Assembly (NCBI RefSeq): GCF_007558815.1
Contig: NZ_VLTJ01000007.1
Coordinates: forward strand, 186,001 to 250,000
DNA length: 64,000 nucleotides
Reading direction: 5' to 3'
Source of the DNA: Verticiella sediminum
GTDB taxonomy: Bacteria; Pseudomonadota; Gammaproteobacteria; Burkholderiales; Burkholderiaceae_B
A program made the translations under genes and the position numbers. A model generated the notes under the pieces. That model saw only the letters and a list, made by a program, of their open reading frames with translations. It was not told the DNA's origin and did no database searches. Positions 8,490-17,465 of this stretch are shown here, piece by piece. The number at the start of each line of letters is the position of its first letter. The stretch's first letter is position 1.

Positions 8490-9542
8490 CTAGGCCGTCG
8501 CCACCGCCTGGGCCATGGCCTGCTCGGCCATGACGATGCGCTCGATGATCTTGCGCGACTGCACGCCGCCGGCGTCGATGTTCAGACTGAGCACCCGCCG
8601 CTCAGGATACGCGAGCAGATTGCGCTGCTGCGCCTCGAGCATGTCCAGGTCTTCGGCGAAGATCCTGGCCTGGCCGGCCCGGATGGTCTCGGTGAGCGCG
8701 GCGTCCCCGGGCTTGAAGTTGCGCGCCATGCCCCAGAAGTACCACATCGACGTGTCGGTCTCGGGCGTGAGGAAGTCCACCACGATGCTCGACGCCTTGT
8801 ATTGCGGGTCGGCGTCGTAGCCGCCCTTGCCCGCATGCGCGACGCCGACCTCGATCATGACGTGGCTGGGCGGGGAAAAGCGGCAGATCTGCCAGCGATC
8901 GCAGGGGACATCGTCGGCCAGCCCGTTGCCGCGCAAGGCCGCGGCCCAGAACGGCGGCGGCATGATGTTGTGCATGTGGCGGCTGGTGATCACCGTGTCG
9001 CCCTCGACGCGGGTCTGCGGCGCGGCCTCCTCGATCTCGGGCTGGCCGATGCTGCTGGCGTGCACGTAGGTCTCGTGCGTGAGATCCATCAGGTTGTCGA
9101 CCATCAGGCGGTAGTCGCACTGGATGTGGTAGAGGCCGCCGCCGTAGGCCCATTCTGGGTTGTCGCCCCACACCAGCCGGGGCACCAGGGCCTCGTCCGC
9201 CAGGGCCGGATCGCCCGGCCAGACCCACACGAAGCCGTAGCGTTCGATCGCCGGCACCCTGCGCACCGAGGGAAAGCCGCGCACGCGCTGCGCCGGCATG
9301 TGCGCGCAGCGCCCGTCCGGCGCCACCGCCAGGCCATGGTAGCCGCACACCAGCTTGCCCTCGCGCACGAAGCCGAGCGACAGCGGCGCACCGCGGTGCG
9401 GACAGAAGTCCTCCAGCGCGCTCACCTTGCCGCCCTCCCCGCGGAAGAAGACCAGGGGCTGGCCACAGATGCGCCGGCCCAGCGGTTTATCGGCGAACTC
9501 GTCGGGGGTACAGGCGACGTACCAGGCGTTCTTGGGATGCAT
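8490..9542 (-). CDS. Rieske non-heme iron oxygenase, vanillate O-demethylase-like (alpha subunit)
   Basis: 350 residues. The Rieske cluster ligands are C47-x-H49 (CPHR) and C66-x2-H69 (CGYHG). The mononuclear iron site follows DLTHETYVH, with Asp153, His156 and His161. Length and single-subunit architecture match VanA-type O-demethylases of aromatic acids. The exact substrate cannot be read from sequence. A near-perfect Shine-Dalgarno (GGAGGAG) precedes the ATG. It is the first gene of the operon with the reductase; the promoter and operator lie at 9636-9663. Confidence 0.9.
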   Translation of the reverse strand: MHPKNAWYVACTPDEFADKPLGRRICGQPLVFFRGEGGKVSALEDFCPHRGAPLSLGFVREGKLVCGYHGLAVAPDGRCAHMPAQRVRGFPSVRRVPAIERYGFVWVWPGDPALADEALVPRLVWGDNPEWAYGGGLYHIQCDYRLMVDNLMDLTHETYVHASSIGQPEIEEAAPQTRVEGDTVITSRHMHNIMPPPFWAAALRGNGLADDVPCDRWQICRFSPPSHVMIEVGVAHAGKGGYDADPQYKASSIVVDFLTPETDTSMWYFWGMARNFKPGDAALTETIRAGQARIFAEDLDMLEAQQRNLLAYPERRVLSLNIDAGGVQSRKIIERIVMAEQAMAQAVATA

Positions 9543-9635
9543 GTGTCTCCTCCGGAGTGCGCCGCATGGCGCGGCGGCCGCGGCTCGAGGCCGGCGCGGC
9601 TGGACGCGCTGACCGTGGCCGGTTCTGTTCGCGTT

Positions 9636-9663
9636 ATTGTATACAAAAAAAGTACAGCGTCAA
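9636..9663 (-). promoter_or_regulatory. Sigma-70 promoter of the oxygenase/reductase operon
   Basis: On the minus strand: -35 TTGACG (9658-9663), a 16-base spacer, and -10 TACAAT (9636-9641). Predicted transcript start is near 9629, giving an 87-base leader. The -10 is covered by the TTGTATACAA palindrome. Confidence 0.72.
9637..9646. promoter_or_regulatory. Operator TTGTATACAA over the oxygenase promoter
   Basis: A perfect 10-base palindrome overlapping the -10 of the oxygenase promoter, within an AT-rich patch in otherwise GC-rich DNA. The same TGTATACA core occurs at the promoter of the adjacent GntR gene and once more at 9811. Short palindromes of this kind are typical FadR/FCD-class GntR operators, so repression by the neighbouring regulator is inferred. 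Confidence 0.68.
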
Positions 9664-9810
9664 GAAGGGTTTCCGGATTCGAGACCAGCCTTGGCCCGCC
9701 ATCAAGATGAATTCCGACAGCAACCTATTGAATATATGAACGAACCAATCACAATGGCTCGTGTCGGAAATGGGCGCGAGGCAACGCGGCACTCAAGAAC
9801 GGCAGCTCGA

Positions 9811-9818
9811 TGTATACA
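9811..9818. promoter_or_regulatory. Third TGTATACA box, just beyond the regulator gene
   Basis: An exact copy of the 8-base palindromic core of the other two operators, 10 bases past the stop of the regulator gene and about 170 bases from the promoter box at 9637. It has no promoter of its own that I can see. It may be an auxiliary site for looping, or chance. The rest of the 285-base gap (9543-9827) holds no other gene that I can see. Confidence 0.45.
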
Positions 9819-9827
9819 GAGACCCCG

Positions 9828-10616
9828 CTACGCCTGGCGTCCGGCGCGCCGGATCAGCGCCCCGCCCTGCAGCCGGCCCATGGCGGCATGGCTGTCGAAG
9901 GCGCGCTCGAGATTGCGCAGCGCGATCCGTGCGTGCTCGCGCATGAGCGCCTCGGCCCGTGCGCCCTCGCGATGCACGATCGCGTCGAGCACCGCCCGAT
10001 GCTGCGCCTGGGCGAGCACCAGCACCTCGCGCGCGTCGCTGCCCGCCGACTGCACCATGACGAAACCGCTGGGCGAAGCGAACGGCAGGCGCACGGCCTT
10101 GTCGATCTGGCGCTCGACGACGGCGCTGCCGCAGGCGCCCGCCAGCAGGCGGTGAAAACGCTCGTTCAAGGCGACATAGCGTGCAAAGCCCGCCTCGCTC
10201 AAGTCGTCCGCCAGCACCGCATCGATGTCCTCGACGACCGCGTGCATGGCATGCAGCACGCGCGCCGGCACCCCGCGCTCGGCGGCCAGACGCGCCGCCA
10301 TGCCCTCCAGGGTGCCGCGCATCTCGATGGCATCGCGCACATCGGCCTCGCTGAACGCGCGCACCGCGTAGCCGCCGGACGGGATGGGGTCGAGAAACCC
10401 TTCATCCAGCAGGCGCAGCAAGGCCGCGCGCACCGGCGTGCGCGACACGCCGAGACGCTCGACCACCCACAGCTCGGAAATGCGTTCGCCCGCGGCGAGT
10501 TCGCCATCGAGGATCAGTTCGCGCAGCCCGAGCTGGGCCTTGAGGGTCTGCGAACCGCCCGCCTCGGCAGCATCGGACACGCTGCGCAGGGCGGCGCCTG
10601 CGGGTTTGCCGGCCAT
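9828..10616 (-). CDS. GntR-family transcriptional regulator, FCD (FadR/VanR) subfamily
   Basis: 262 residues. The winged helix-turn-helix is at about 30-80 (ISELWVVERLGVSRTPVRAALL), followed by an all-helical FCD ligand domain from about 90 with DVRDAIEMRG and later histidine/aspartate metal-ligand positions (NERFHRLL, AQHRAVLDAI). The start is fixed by AAGGAGATCCC directly before the ATG; the frame is open further upstream but without support. Its location beside the aromatic oxygenase operon and shared operator boxes mark it as the likely local repressor, with its own gene autoregulated. The ligand would be an aromatic acid, by analogy with VanR. Confidence 0.88.
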   Translation of the reverse strand: MAGKPAGAALRSVSDAAEAGGSQTLKAQLGLRELILDGELAAGERISELWVVERLGVSRTPVRAALLRLLDEGFLDPIPSGGYAVRAFSEADVRDAIEMRGTLEGMAARLAAERGVPARVLHAMHAVVEDIDAVLADDLSEAGFARYVALNERFHRLLAGACGSAVVERQIDKAVRLPFASPSGFVMVQSAGSDAREVLVLAQAQHRAVLDAIVHREGARAEALMREHARIALRNLERAFDSHAAMGRLQGGALIRRAGRQA

Positions 10617-10657
10617 GGGATCTCCTTGCGCCACCTGGAGAGGTGCGACGATGAGGC

Positions 10658-10668
10658 ATTGTATACAT
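10658..10668. promoter_or_regulatory. Autoregulatory operator and -10 of the GntR gene
   Basis: ATTGTATACAT contains the TGTATACA core (10660-10667). On the minus strand the same bases give a -10 TACAAT (10658-10663) for the regulator gene, 42 bases before its ATG. The register of operator on -10 is the same as at the oxygenase promoter. The -35 is poor. Confidence 0.6.
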
Positions 10669-10788
10669 GCACGGCACGGGCAGCGAACCAAGCATCGGCC
10701 AGGCGGCCCGGGTTGCGGCCGGCGCCCATGTCTCACCGTCCTGGCCGCGCGCGCCGCCTTCCTCCACGGCCAAGCGCGCCGAGCGGCC

Positions 10789-12297
10789 TCAGTGCGGCTG
10801 CCAGCGCGCCAGTGTGCCCAAAGCCTGCGGCAGGTGTGCCGGCAGGTCGTCGGCGACCAGGCCGGGACCGAACGCATAGGCCGCCTCCCCATGCAGCCAC
10901 ACGGCCGCCCCGGCCGCCTCGAACGCCGGCATGCCCTGGGCCAGCAAACCGGCGATCATGCCCGCCAGCACGTCGCCGGTGCCGCCGGTGGCGAGCGTGG
11001 CGGGCGCGTGGGCATTGACCAGCGCGCGGCCGTCCGGCGCGGCGACGACCGTATCGCCGCCCTTGAGCACCAGCACGCAGCCGCTTTCGCGCGCGGCCTT
11101 GCGCGCGCGGGACAGCTTGTCCCCGGCGGCCGCGAACAAACGGGCGAACTCGCCGTCGTGGGGCGTGAGTACCGTCGGCCCCTGGACCGCGTCGAACAGC
11201 GTGCGCGGATCGCGCGCGAACACCGTGAGGGCATCCGCGTCGAGCACGGTGGCGCGGCCCGCGGCCAGCGCGGCCAGGGCCTGGCGCCGGGTGCTCTCGT
11301 CGGCGCCCGCGCCGGGACCGACCAGCAACGCGTTCTTGCGCGGGTCCGCGGCAAGCCCGGCAAAGTCGGCGTCGCTCTCCACACGCGCGACGATGATGCT
11401 CTCCAGCGCGCTCGCATACACCGGCCAGACCGCGGCCGGCGCGGCCACCGTGACCAGTCCCGCGCCCACGCGCTGCGCCGCGCGCGCCGCCAGCCGCGCG
11501 GCGCCGGTCATCAGCGCGCCGCCCGCGACCAGCACGTGCCCGCGCTGGTATTTGTGGCCCTGCGCCCGCGGCCAGGGAAACGCCTCGCGCCAGACCCGGG
11601 GCCCGTTCGCCCAGCACTGCAAGGGCGCCTGCCGCCCGACGGCGCCCAGCGCCTCGGGCGGGATGCCGATGTCGGCCACCACCAGTTCGCCGCAGTGCTC
11701 GCGGCCCGGCAGCAGGAGGTGGCCCGGCTTGCGCCGGAAGAAGGTGACGGTGAGCGCGGCATGCGGCGTATAGCCCGACAGGTTGCCGCTTTCCCCATCC
11801 AGGCCGCTGGGCGTGTCGACCGCGCACAGCGGCACGCCCAGCCGCTCGGCCGCCTGCAGCGTGGCCTTGGCCGCGCCGTCCAGCGGGCGCGACAGACCCG
11901 CGCCGAAGATCGCATCGACCACCAGTTCGGCGTCGCCGACGCAGGCCGGCTCGAGCGGTTCGACCGCGCCCGGCCATTCGCGGGCATGCAGGGCGGCGTC
12001 GGGCGGCAAGGCGGCCCGATCGCCGAGCAGGGCCAGGCGCACCTGCCAGCCGGCCTCGCGCAGCCGGCACGCGATCACGAAGCCGTCGCCGCCGTTGTTG
12101 CCGGGGCCGCACAGCACGGTGACGCGCCGCGGCGACCAGCGGGTGCAGATGGCGTCGGCCACCGCCTTGCCCGCGGCCGCCATCAGGCGTGCGCCGGGCA
12201 CGCCGGCGGCAATCGCCGCCTGGTCGGCCAGCGCCATTTCGCGCGGGGTCAGCAGCAGGGCATGGTGGTGGGGCGGCAAGCTTGCGGAGTCGGACAT
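10789..12297 (-). CDS. nnr: Bifunctional NAD(P)H-hydrate epimerase / ADP-dependent NAD(P)H-hydrate dehydratase
   Basis: 502 residues, the usual length of the fused YjeF_N plus carbohydrate-kinase-like enzyme. The N-terminal domain (to about 215) epimerises damaged NAD(P)HX and shows GPGNNGGDG at 64-72. The C-terminal domain (about 225-500) dehydrates S-NAD(P)HX with ADP and shows PTVLTPHDGEF and the nucleotide motif ATGGTGDVLAGMIAG. It is cytoplasmic metabolite repair. The gap of 154 bases from the upstream gene on the same strand holds a small hairpin (12405-12422) but no gene. Confidence 0.94.
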   Translation of the reverse strand: MSDSASLPPHHHALLLTPREMALADQAAIAAGVPGARLMAAAGKAVADAICTRWSPRRVTVLCGPGNNGGDGFVIACRLREAGWQVRLALLGDRAALPPDAALHAREWPGAVEPLEPACVGDAELVVDAIFGAGLSRPLDGAAKATLQAAERLGVPLCAVDTPSGLDGESGNLSGYTPHAALTVTFFRRKPGHLLLPGREHCGELVVADIGIPPEALGAVGRQAPLQCWANGPRVWREAFPWPRAQGHKYQRGHVLVAGGALMTGAARLAARAAQRVGAGLVTVAAPAAVWPVYASALESIIVARVESDADFAGLAADPRKNALLVGPGAGADESTRRQALAALAAGRATVLDADALTVFARDPRTLFDAVQGPTVLTPHDGEFARLFAAAGDKLSRARKAARESGCVLVLKGGDTVVAAPDGRALVNAHAPATLATGGTGDVLAGMIAGLLAQGMPAFEAAGAAVWLHGEAAYAFGPGLVADDLPAHLPQALGTLARWQPH

Positions 12298-12451
12298 GGC
12301 GAACGAGACGGATGGGTTGGACGGATGGAGGACCGGGGCCGGCGCTGGGCCCTCGGGAGGCCCTAGCTTACCCCGCCCTCACCGCCCGCGGCCCGCCTAC
12401 GCAAACGGGCCAGCCGGCCCGTCGCCTCCGGTCGCCGTCCGGCCATCCGCT

Positions 12452-14866
12452 TCATTCATGCCGCAACACGCCGGGGTCGCCCACCCCGTCCACGGCCACG
12501 ACCTCCGCCGGCTCGAGCAGCCGCTCGCGCGGCAGCCCCATGACCGCGGCGGCTGCATCCACCACATGCGCCCAGGTGCAGCGGTTCGCGAACAGCATGC
12601 CCTGCACGTCCAGCGTGCCACCGCGGTTGGCATAGCCGAGCGCGCGCATGCGCTGCGGCCCGCCGTCGATGCGCCGCAGCGTGCCGAGCAGCGGCTCGGG
12701 GCGCACGTGCGAGACGAGGACCCGGGGCAATTCGGCGGGAAAGCAGCTCTGCAGATCGTGATGGCCCAGGACGAACTCGCTTTCGAGCTCGTCGCGCGGC
12801 GTGCGCAGGCGGCCCGGTTCGATCACCGCCGTGACGCGGGCCGGGCAGCCGCGCTCGGCCAGCCGCCGGGCGGCGCGCACGGCTTCGTCGAGCTGGTAGG
12901 CGCCGACCGCGACCAGTTGCACCACGGGCGTGCCCTCGGTCACGCCCACGTCCACGGCGCCCCGGCGGCACGCGATCTGGGCCTGTTCGCCGGAGAGCAG
13001 GCGCGGCACGGCGCGCTTGGGCACGACCAGCGCGCCGATCACGGCATGGGTTTCGTAGATCAGCCGCATGGCCGCGACGGCGCTGTTCTCGTCGACCGGG
13101 AACAGCACGCGCGCGGTGTCCGACATCTCGCCCAGCAGGGCCTCGGCCAGGGTCGGGTCCTGGTGCGACTGCTCGTTCTTGCCGTTCTCCCAGGTGTGCG
13201 AGGTCAGCACCAGCGGAACGCCGATCCACCCCGGCGCCTGGCCGGCCAGGCGCTGGTGGCGCGTGAAGATGATCTCCTGGCGCAGCGCGCCCAGCATCTT
13301 CACGGCGAAGGCCTCGTAGGTGACGGCCAGGCTCAGGCCGCCCTTGTTGCCGAGCGCCGCGCCGATCACCGCCTCCTCGTTCAAGGCCGTGATGACCGAG
13401 CCGTCCAGGCTTTCCGGGCCGTCCGCCTCGGGCTGGTTGACGCGGTGCTTGAGCAGATCGAGGGTGCCGCCCATGCGGTTGCTGCGCAACTCGTCGGGGT
13501 TGCCCACGCGCACACGCAATTGCGGATTGGCGCGGACCAGGTCGATGAAATAGCGGTCCAGGGCCTGCATGGGCGAGCCGCTGGCGCCGTCGGGCTCGAC
13601 CCAGCCAGGCGCCGGCGCGGTGGGCAGCGGCACGCGGCGCCGGGCGAGCGGATGATCGCCCTCGCGCACCCGCCCCTGCGCCCGGTGCTGGTTCAGCGCC
13701 TGCACAGCCTCCTCCAGCGCTGCCGGCGGCACGTGCAGCGCGGCGGCGCCGGTGTTGAATTCCTGGCGCGCCGCGTCGTCCACCGACGGGTTGCCGGACA
13801 GCGGCAGGTTGTGCGCCCGGTTGGTGCCCGCGCCGGGAAAGCCGTAGCCCTTTTCGCACTTGGCGATGGCATAGGGCAAGGGCACCGGGTAGCCCGCCTC
13901 GCCGGCGTCGAGCTGGCGCTCGATGTCGCGCAGCCGGCTCTCCATTTCCAGGATGACCCAGGCGTAGGCGGCCGGGTCCTGCCCGTCGAGCTCGATCGGC
14001 TCGAAGCCGTTCAACTGCAGGTGGCGGCTGAGCCAGGGGGCGCCGCCGCCCTGCACGATCTCCGTGCGCTGCTCGATGCGCCTTCCGTTCAGTACCATGA
14101 TCGGCAGCAGCGCGCCGCTGTCGCTAGCGCGCCACCAGCGCGGCGACCAGTCGCTGCCACGCTGCTCCTCGAACGCGCCATCGCTCAGGAAAGCGACCAG
14201 GCTCTCGCCCTTGAGCGGCATGTGGGTGTATTGCACCTCGGCAAAGCCGAGATAGCCGCCCTCCAGGATGCCGCCCGCGGTGTTCGCATTGACGTGGCTG
14301 CCCAGCGGGGTGGCCGGCGCGCCGTCGGGGCCCTGGGCATAAGAGTAGAAATCCTGGCATAGCTGGCTCATGCCCCGGGCCGTGCGATCGTAGCGCCCCA
14401 CCTGGGCGGGCGAGAGATTGCCCACCAGCACGTTCACGGCCTCGATGGCCGCCACGCAATGGCCCTGCCCCATGAGCCAGGAGCGCGTGCTGCCGCTCAG
14501 CGCGTTGGCGGCCAGGTAGCCGACGTACGCCATGACCATGTTCAGGGCGCCGCCCGTGTGCCCTTCCGGGTCGGGCTTGAAGTCGGCCGCGGCGAGCAGC
14601 GCACCGTCCGGGTCGACACGGCGCGCGTAGGTCATGTGCACGACCAGCCACATCGCCGCGCTGGCCAGCCGGTCGGCCGCGGCGAGAACGCGGTACACCG
14701 CATCCTCGTCCGCCGCGCGGCCCTCGGCCACCAGCCGCTGCGCCAGCGGCACGATGCGCGCGACGGTCGTCTTGCCGTGCTGGATGACACCATGGCCGTC
14801 ACGCCAGGCCGCCTCGGCGGCCGACGCTCCGGTGGGGGAAAGAGGTTTTGTACTGCCTGAGGTCAT
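12452..14866 (-). CDS. Phosphoketolase-like TPP-dependent enzyme, divergent
   Basis: 804 residues, the length and layout of xylulose-5-P/fructose-6-P phosphoketolase (COG3957). PEGHTGGALN at 100-109 corresponds to GHWGT-PG-N. The TPP loop region lies at about 225-262 (LSDGAFEEQRGSDW, then LPIMVLNGRRI). In canonical enzymes this loop reads GDGEAETGP, so here the first Gly is Ser and the EAE triplet is altered. Relatives are sometimes labelled xylulose 5-phosphate 3-epimerase. Genuine phosphoketolase activity is therefore uncertain. The start is at 14866 because CGGAGAACCGT precedes it and the 24 extra upstream codons look non-coding. Confidence 0.75.
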   Translation of the reverse strand: MTSGSTKPLSPTGASAAEAAWRDGHGVIQHGKTTVARIVPLAQRLVAEGRAADEDAVYRVLAAADRLASAAMWLVVHMTYARRVDPDGALLAAADFKPDPEGHTGGALNMVMAYVGYLAANALSGSTRSWLMGQGHCVAAIEAVNVLVGNLSPAQVGRYDRTARGMSQLCQDFYSYAQGPDGAPATPLGSHVNANTAGGILEGGYLGFAEVQYTHMPLKGESLVAFLSDGAFEEQRGSDWSPRWWRASDSGALLPIMVLNGRRIEQRTEIVQGGGAPWLSRHLQLNGFEPIELDGQDPAAYAWVILEMESRLRDIERQLDAGEAGYPVPLPYAIAKCEKGYGFPGAGTNRAHNLPLSGNPSVDDAARQEFNTGAAALHVPPAALEEAVQALNQHRAQGRVREGDHPLARRRVPLPTAPAPGWVEPDGASGSPMQALDRYFIDLVRANPQLRVRVGNPDELRSNRMGGTLDLLKHRVNQPEADGPESLDGSVITALNEEAVIGAALGNKGGLSLAVTYEAFAVKMLGALRQEIIFTRHQRLAGQAPGWIGVPLVLTSHTWENGKNEQSHQDPTLAEALLGEMSDTARVLFPVDENSAVAAMRLIYETHAVIGALVVPKRAVPRLLSGEQAQIACRRGAVDVGVTEGTPVVQLVAVGAYQLDEAVRAARRLAERGCPARVTAVIEPGRLRTPRDELESEFVLGHHDLQSCFPAELPRVLVSHVRPEPLLGTLRRIDGGPQRMRALGYANRGGTLDVQGMLFANRCTWAHVVDAAAAVMGLPRERLLEPAEVVAVDGVGDPGVLRHE

Positions 14867-14948
14867 ACGGTTCTCCGCTCGGGGAGCGCGCGGTGTGCCG
14901 CGCGCGGACGCAAGAAGACACCGGCCAGCAGATAGCATGCCCTGCCGG

Positions 14949-14985
14949 CCGGCGCCTGTGCCGCGGCGGATCGCGCAGGCGCCGG
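14949..14985 (-). terminator. Hairpin downstream of lon
   Basis: Perfect 10-base arms CCGGCGCCTG (14949-14958) and CAGGCGCCGG (14976-14985) with a 17-base loop, 34 bases past the lon stop on the minus strand and before the phosphoketolase-like gene start. No T-run, so terminator activity is tentative. Confidence 0.4.
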
Positions 14986-15019
14986 TGTGGCGTCTGCGCG
15001 GCGGTCTGGCGTCCCGGCT

Positions 15020-17452
15020 TCAGGCCTGGGCTTCGGCCTCGTCCAGCGCCGGGCTGGGCGAGGCTGCCGCAGGGGCGGTCTCCAGCGCGTTCGCGATGGC
15101 CTGGTCGACCGTCTCCAGCCAGATGAAGGCCAGCCGGTTGCGCACGTCCTCGGGGATCTCCTCGTAGTCGCGCCGGTTGCGCGCCGGCAGCATCACCCGC
15201 GTGATGCCGGCACGGTCGGCGGCGATCACCTTCTCCTTGATGCCGCCGACCGGCAGGACCAGCCCGCGCAGGCTGATCTCGCCCGTCATCGCCGTATCCG
15301 CGCGCACGGTACGTCCGGTGAGCGCCGAGACCAGCGCGGTGTACATCGCCACCCCCGCGCTCGGGCCGTCCTTGGGAATCGCCCCGGCCGGCACGTGCAC
15401 ATGGATGTCGCTCTTTTCGAGCGCAGCGCTCTCGATGCCCAGCGATCCCGCGCGCGACTTGACCAGGCTCATCGCCGCCTGCGCGCTCTCGCGCATCACG
15501 TCGCCCAGTTGCCCGGTGAGCTGCAGGCGTCCCGAACCCGGCACGCGCGCCGCCTCGATGAAGAGGATGTCGCCGCCCACCGGCGTCCAGGCCAGGCCCG
15601 TGGCCACGCCCGGCACGCTCACGCGCATCGCCACCTCGTCCTCGAAGCGCTCCGCGCCGAGCAGATCGTGCAGTTGCGCCACGCCGATGGCCACCGGCTC
15701 GGTGTGCCCCTGCGCGAACTCGACCGCGGTGCGCCGAAAGGCCCTTGCGATCTCGCGCTCGAGGTTGCGCACGCCCGCCTCGCGCGTGTAGTGGCGGATG
15801 ATGCGCACCACCGCCTCGTCGGTGATCGACGCCTGCTCGTCGCCCAGCCCGTTGGTTCTGCGCGCGCGCGGCACCAGGTAGCGCTTGGCGATCTGCAGCT
15901 TCTCTTCGTCGGTGTAGCCGCCCAGGCCGATGACTTCCATGCGGTCGCGCAGCGGGCCCGGGATGGATTCGAGCATGTTCGCGGTGGCGATGAACACCAC
16001 GCGCGACAGGTCGAACGGCACGCCGAGGTAGTTGTCGCGGAAGGTGCCGTTCTGCTCCGGATCGAGCACTTCGAGCATCGCCGCGGCCGGGTCGCCATGC
16101 ACGCCCGAGCCCATCTTGTCGATCTCGTCGAGCATCATGACGCAGTTGCGCTCGCCGACCTTGCGGATGCCCTGGATGATGTTGCCCGCCATGGCGCCGA
16201 CATAGGTGCGGCGGTGGCCGCGGATCTCCGCCTCGTCATGTACGCCGCCCAGGCTCACGCGCACGAACTTGCGGCCCATGGCCCTGGCGATCGACTGGCC
16301 GAGCGAGGTCTTGCCCACGCCGGGCGGCCCGACGAAGCACAGGATGGGCGCCTTGCCTGTGGGCGCGAGCTTGCGCACGGCCAGGAACTCGATGATGCGC
16401 TTCTTGATCTTGTCCAGGCCGTAGTGGTCCTCGTCGAGCACGCGGCGCGCTTCGTCGATGTCGATCGGCGGGTCCACGGGCTCGGCCCAGGGCAGTTCGA
16501 TCAGGGTATCGAGATACGTGCGGATCATGCCGTACTCGGCCGAGGCATCGGGCATGCGCTCGAGGCGGCGCAGCTCCTTCTTTGCCATCTTCTCGACGTC
16601 CTCGGGCATGCCGGCCTTGCCGATCGCCTCGCCCAGGTCGGCGAGCTCCTGGTTCTTGCCCTCGTCCTCGCCCAACTGCTTCTGGATCGCGGCCATCTGC
16701 TCGCGCAGGAGCACCTCGCGCTGGCGCTCGTCCAGCGAGGCCTTGGTCTGCTTGCCGATCTCGTGCGAGAGGCGCATCACCTCGATGCGCTGGGCGAGCA
16801 GCTTGGCGACCTTGTCCATGCGCTGGGCCAGGTCGATCGTCTGCAGGATGTCCTGCTTGACGTCGGTTTCCACGTCGAGATAGGCCGCGACCAGGTCGGT
16901 CAGGGACGAGGCCGAGTTCGCGCCGTTCACCGCCGCCAGCAGTTCGGGCGGCGTCTGCGGCAGGAGCTGCAGCGCTTCGACCGCCTGCGAGCGCAGGTTC
17001 ATGAAGCGCGCCTCGATGTCGGGCTCGCCCACGCCTTCGGGCTCCTCGATGCGGCGTACCTTGGCGATCATGTAGGGCTTCTCGCGCACGAAGCTCTCGA
17101 CGAAGAAGCGCTGCTGGCCTTCGGCGATGAGGTGATGGGTGCCGTCCGGCGCGGTGACGAAGCGCAGCACGTTGGCGCTCACGCCGATGCGGTGCATGCC
17201 GAGGGCGGTGGCCTCCTCCTCGGCGGCATCGCGCTGCATCAGGATGCCGACCGGCAGACCGCGGCGCACCGCTTCCTGGGCCGCGGCGACCGAGGACGCG
17301 CGCCCGGCGATCACCGGCATCACGACGCCGGGAAACAGCACGAAGTTGCGCACCGGGAGAATGATGAGTTCGTCGGGCCCGAGCTCGGGCCCGCGCGCTT
17401 GAGCGCCGCCGGTCTGGCCGGCGGCCGTGAAATTCGGATTTTGATCGGACAT
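15020..17452 (-). CDS. lon: ATP-dependent Lon protease (LonA)
   Basis: 810 residues, full length. N-terminal substrate-recognition domain (LILPVRNFVLFPGVVMPV near the start), central coiled coil, AAA+ module with Walker A GPPGVGKT and Walker B MMLDEIDK, then the C-terminal protease domain with the catalytic serine in KDGPSAG and the lysine downstream in GGIKEK. It degrades misfolded and regulatory proteins in the cytoplasm. The start is 13 bases after hsp20, so the two form one operon, sensible for heat-shock proteostasis. Confidence 0.97.
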   Translation of the reverse strand: MSDQNPNFTAAGQTGGAQARGPELGPDELIILPVRNFVLFPGVVMPVIAGRASSVAAAQEAVRRGLPVGILMQRDAAEEEATALGMHRIGVSANVLRFVTAPDGTHHLIAEGQQRFFVESFVREKPYMIAKVRRIEEPEGVGEPDIEARFMNLRSQAVEALQLLPQTPPELLAAVNGANSASSLTDLVAAYLDVETDVKQDILQTIDLAQRMDKVAKLLAQRIEVMRLSHEIGKQTKASLDERQREVLLREQMAAIQKQLGEDEGKNQELADLGEAIGKAGMPEDVEKMAKKELRRLERMPDASAEYGMIRTYLDTLIELPWAEPVDPPIDIDEARRVLDEDHYGLDKIKKRIIEFLAVRKLAPTGKAPILCFVGPPGVGKTSLGQSIARAMGRKFVRVSLGGVHDEAEIRGHRRTYVGAMAGNIIQGIRKVGERNCVMMLDEIDKMGSGVHGDPAAAMLEVLDPEQNGTFRDNYLGVPFDLSRVVFIATANMLESIPGPLRDRMEVIGLGGYTDEEKLQIAKRYLVPRARRTNGLGDEQASITDEAVVRIIRHYTREAGVRNLEREIARAFRRTAVEFAQGHTEPVAIGVAQLHDLLGAERFEDEVAMRVSVPGVATGLAWTPVGGDILFIEAARVPGSGRLQLTGQLGDVMRESAQAAMSLVKSRAGSLGIESAALEKSDIHVHVPAGAIPKDGPSAGVAMYTALVSALTGRTVRADTAMTGEISLRGLVLPVGGIKEKVIAADRAGITRVMLPARNRRDYEEIPEDVRNRLAFIWLETVDQAIANALETAPAAASPSPALDEAEAQA

Positions 17453-17465
17453 GGGGTCTCCGCGA

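Noticed and set aside
12405-12422. Hairpin between the phosphoketolase-like gene and nnr
   Set aside because: Only 7 bp with no T-run; too weak to call a terminator.
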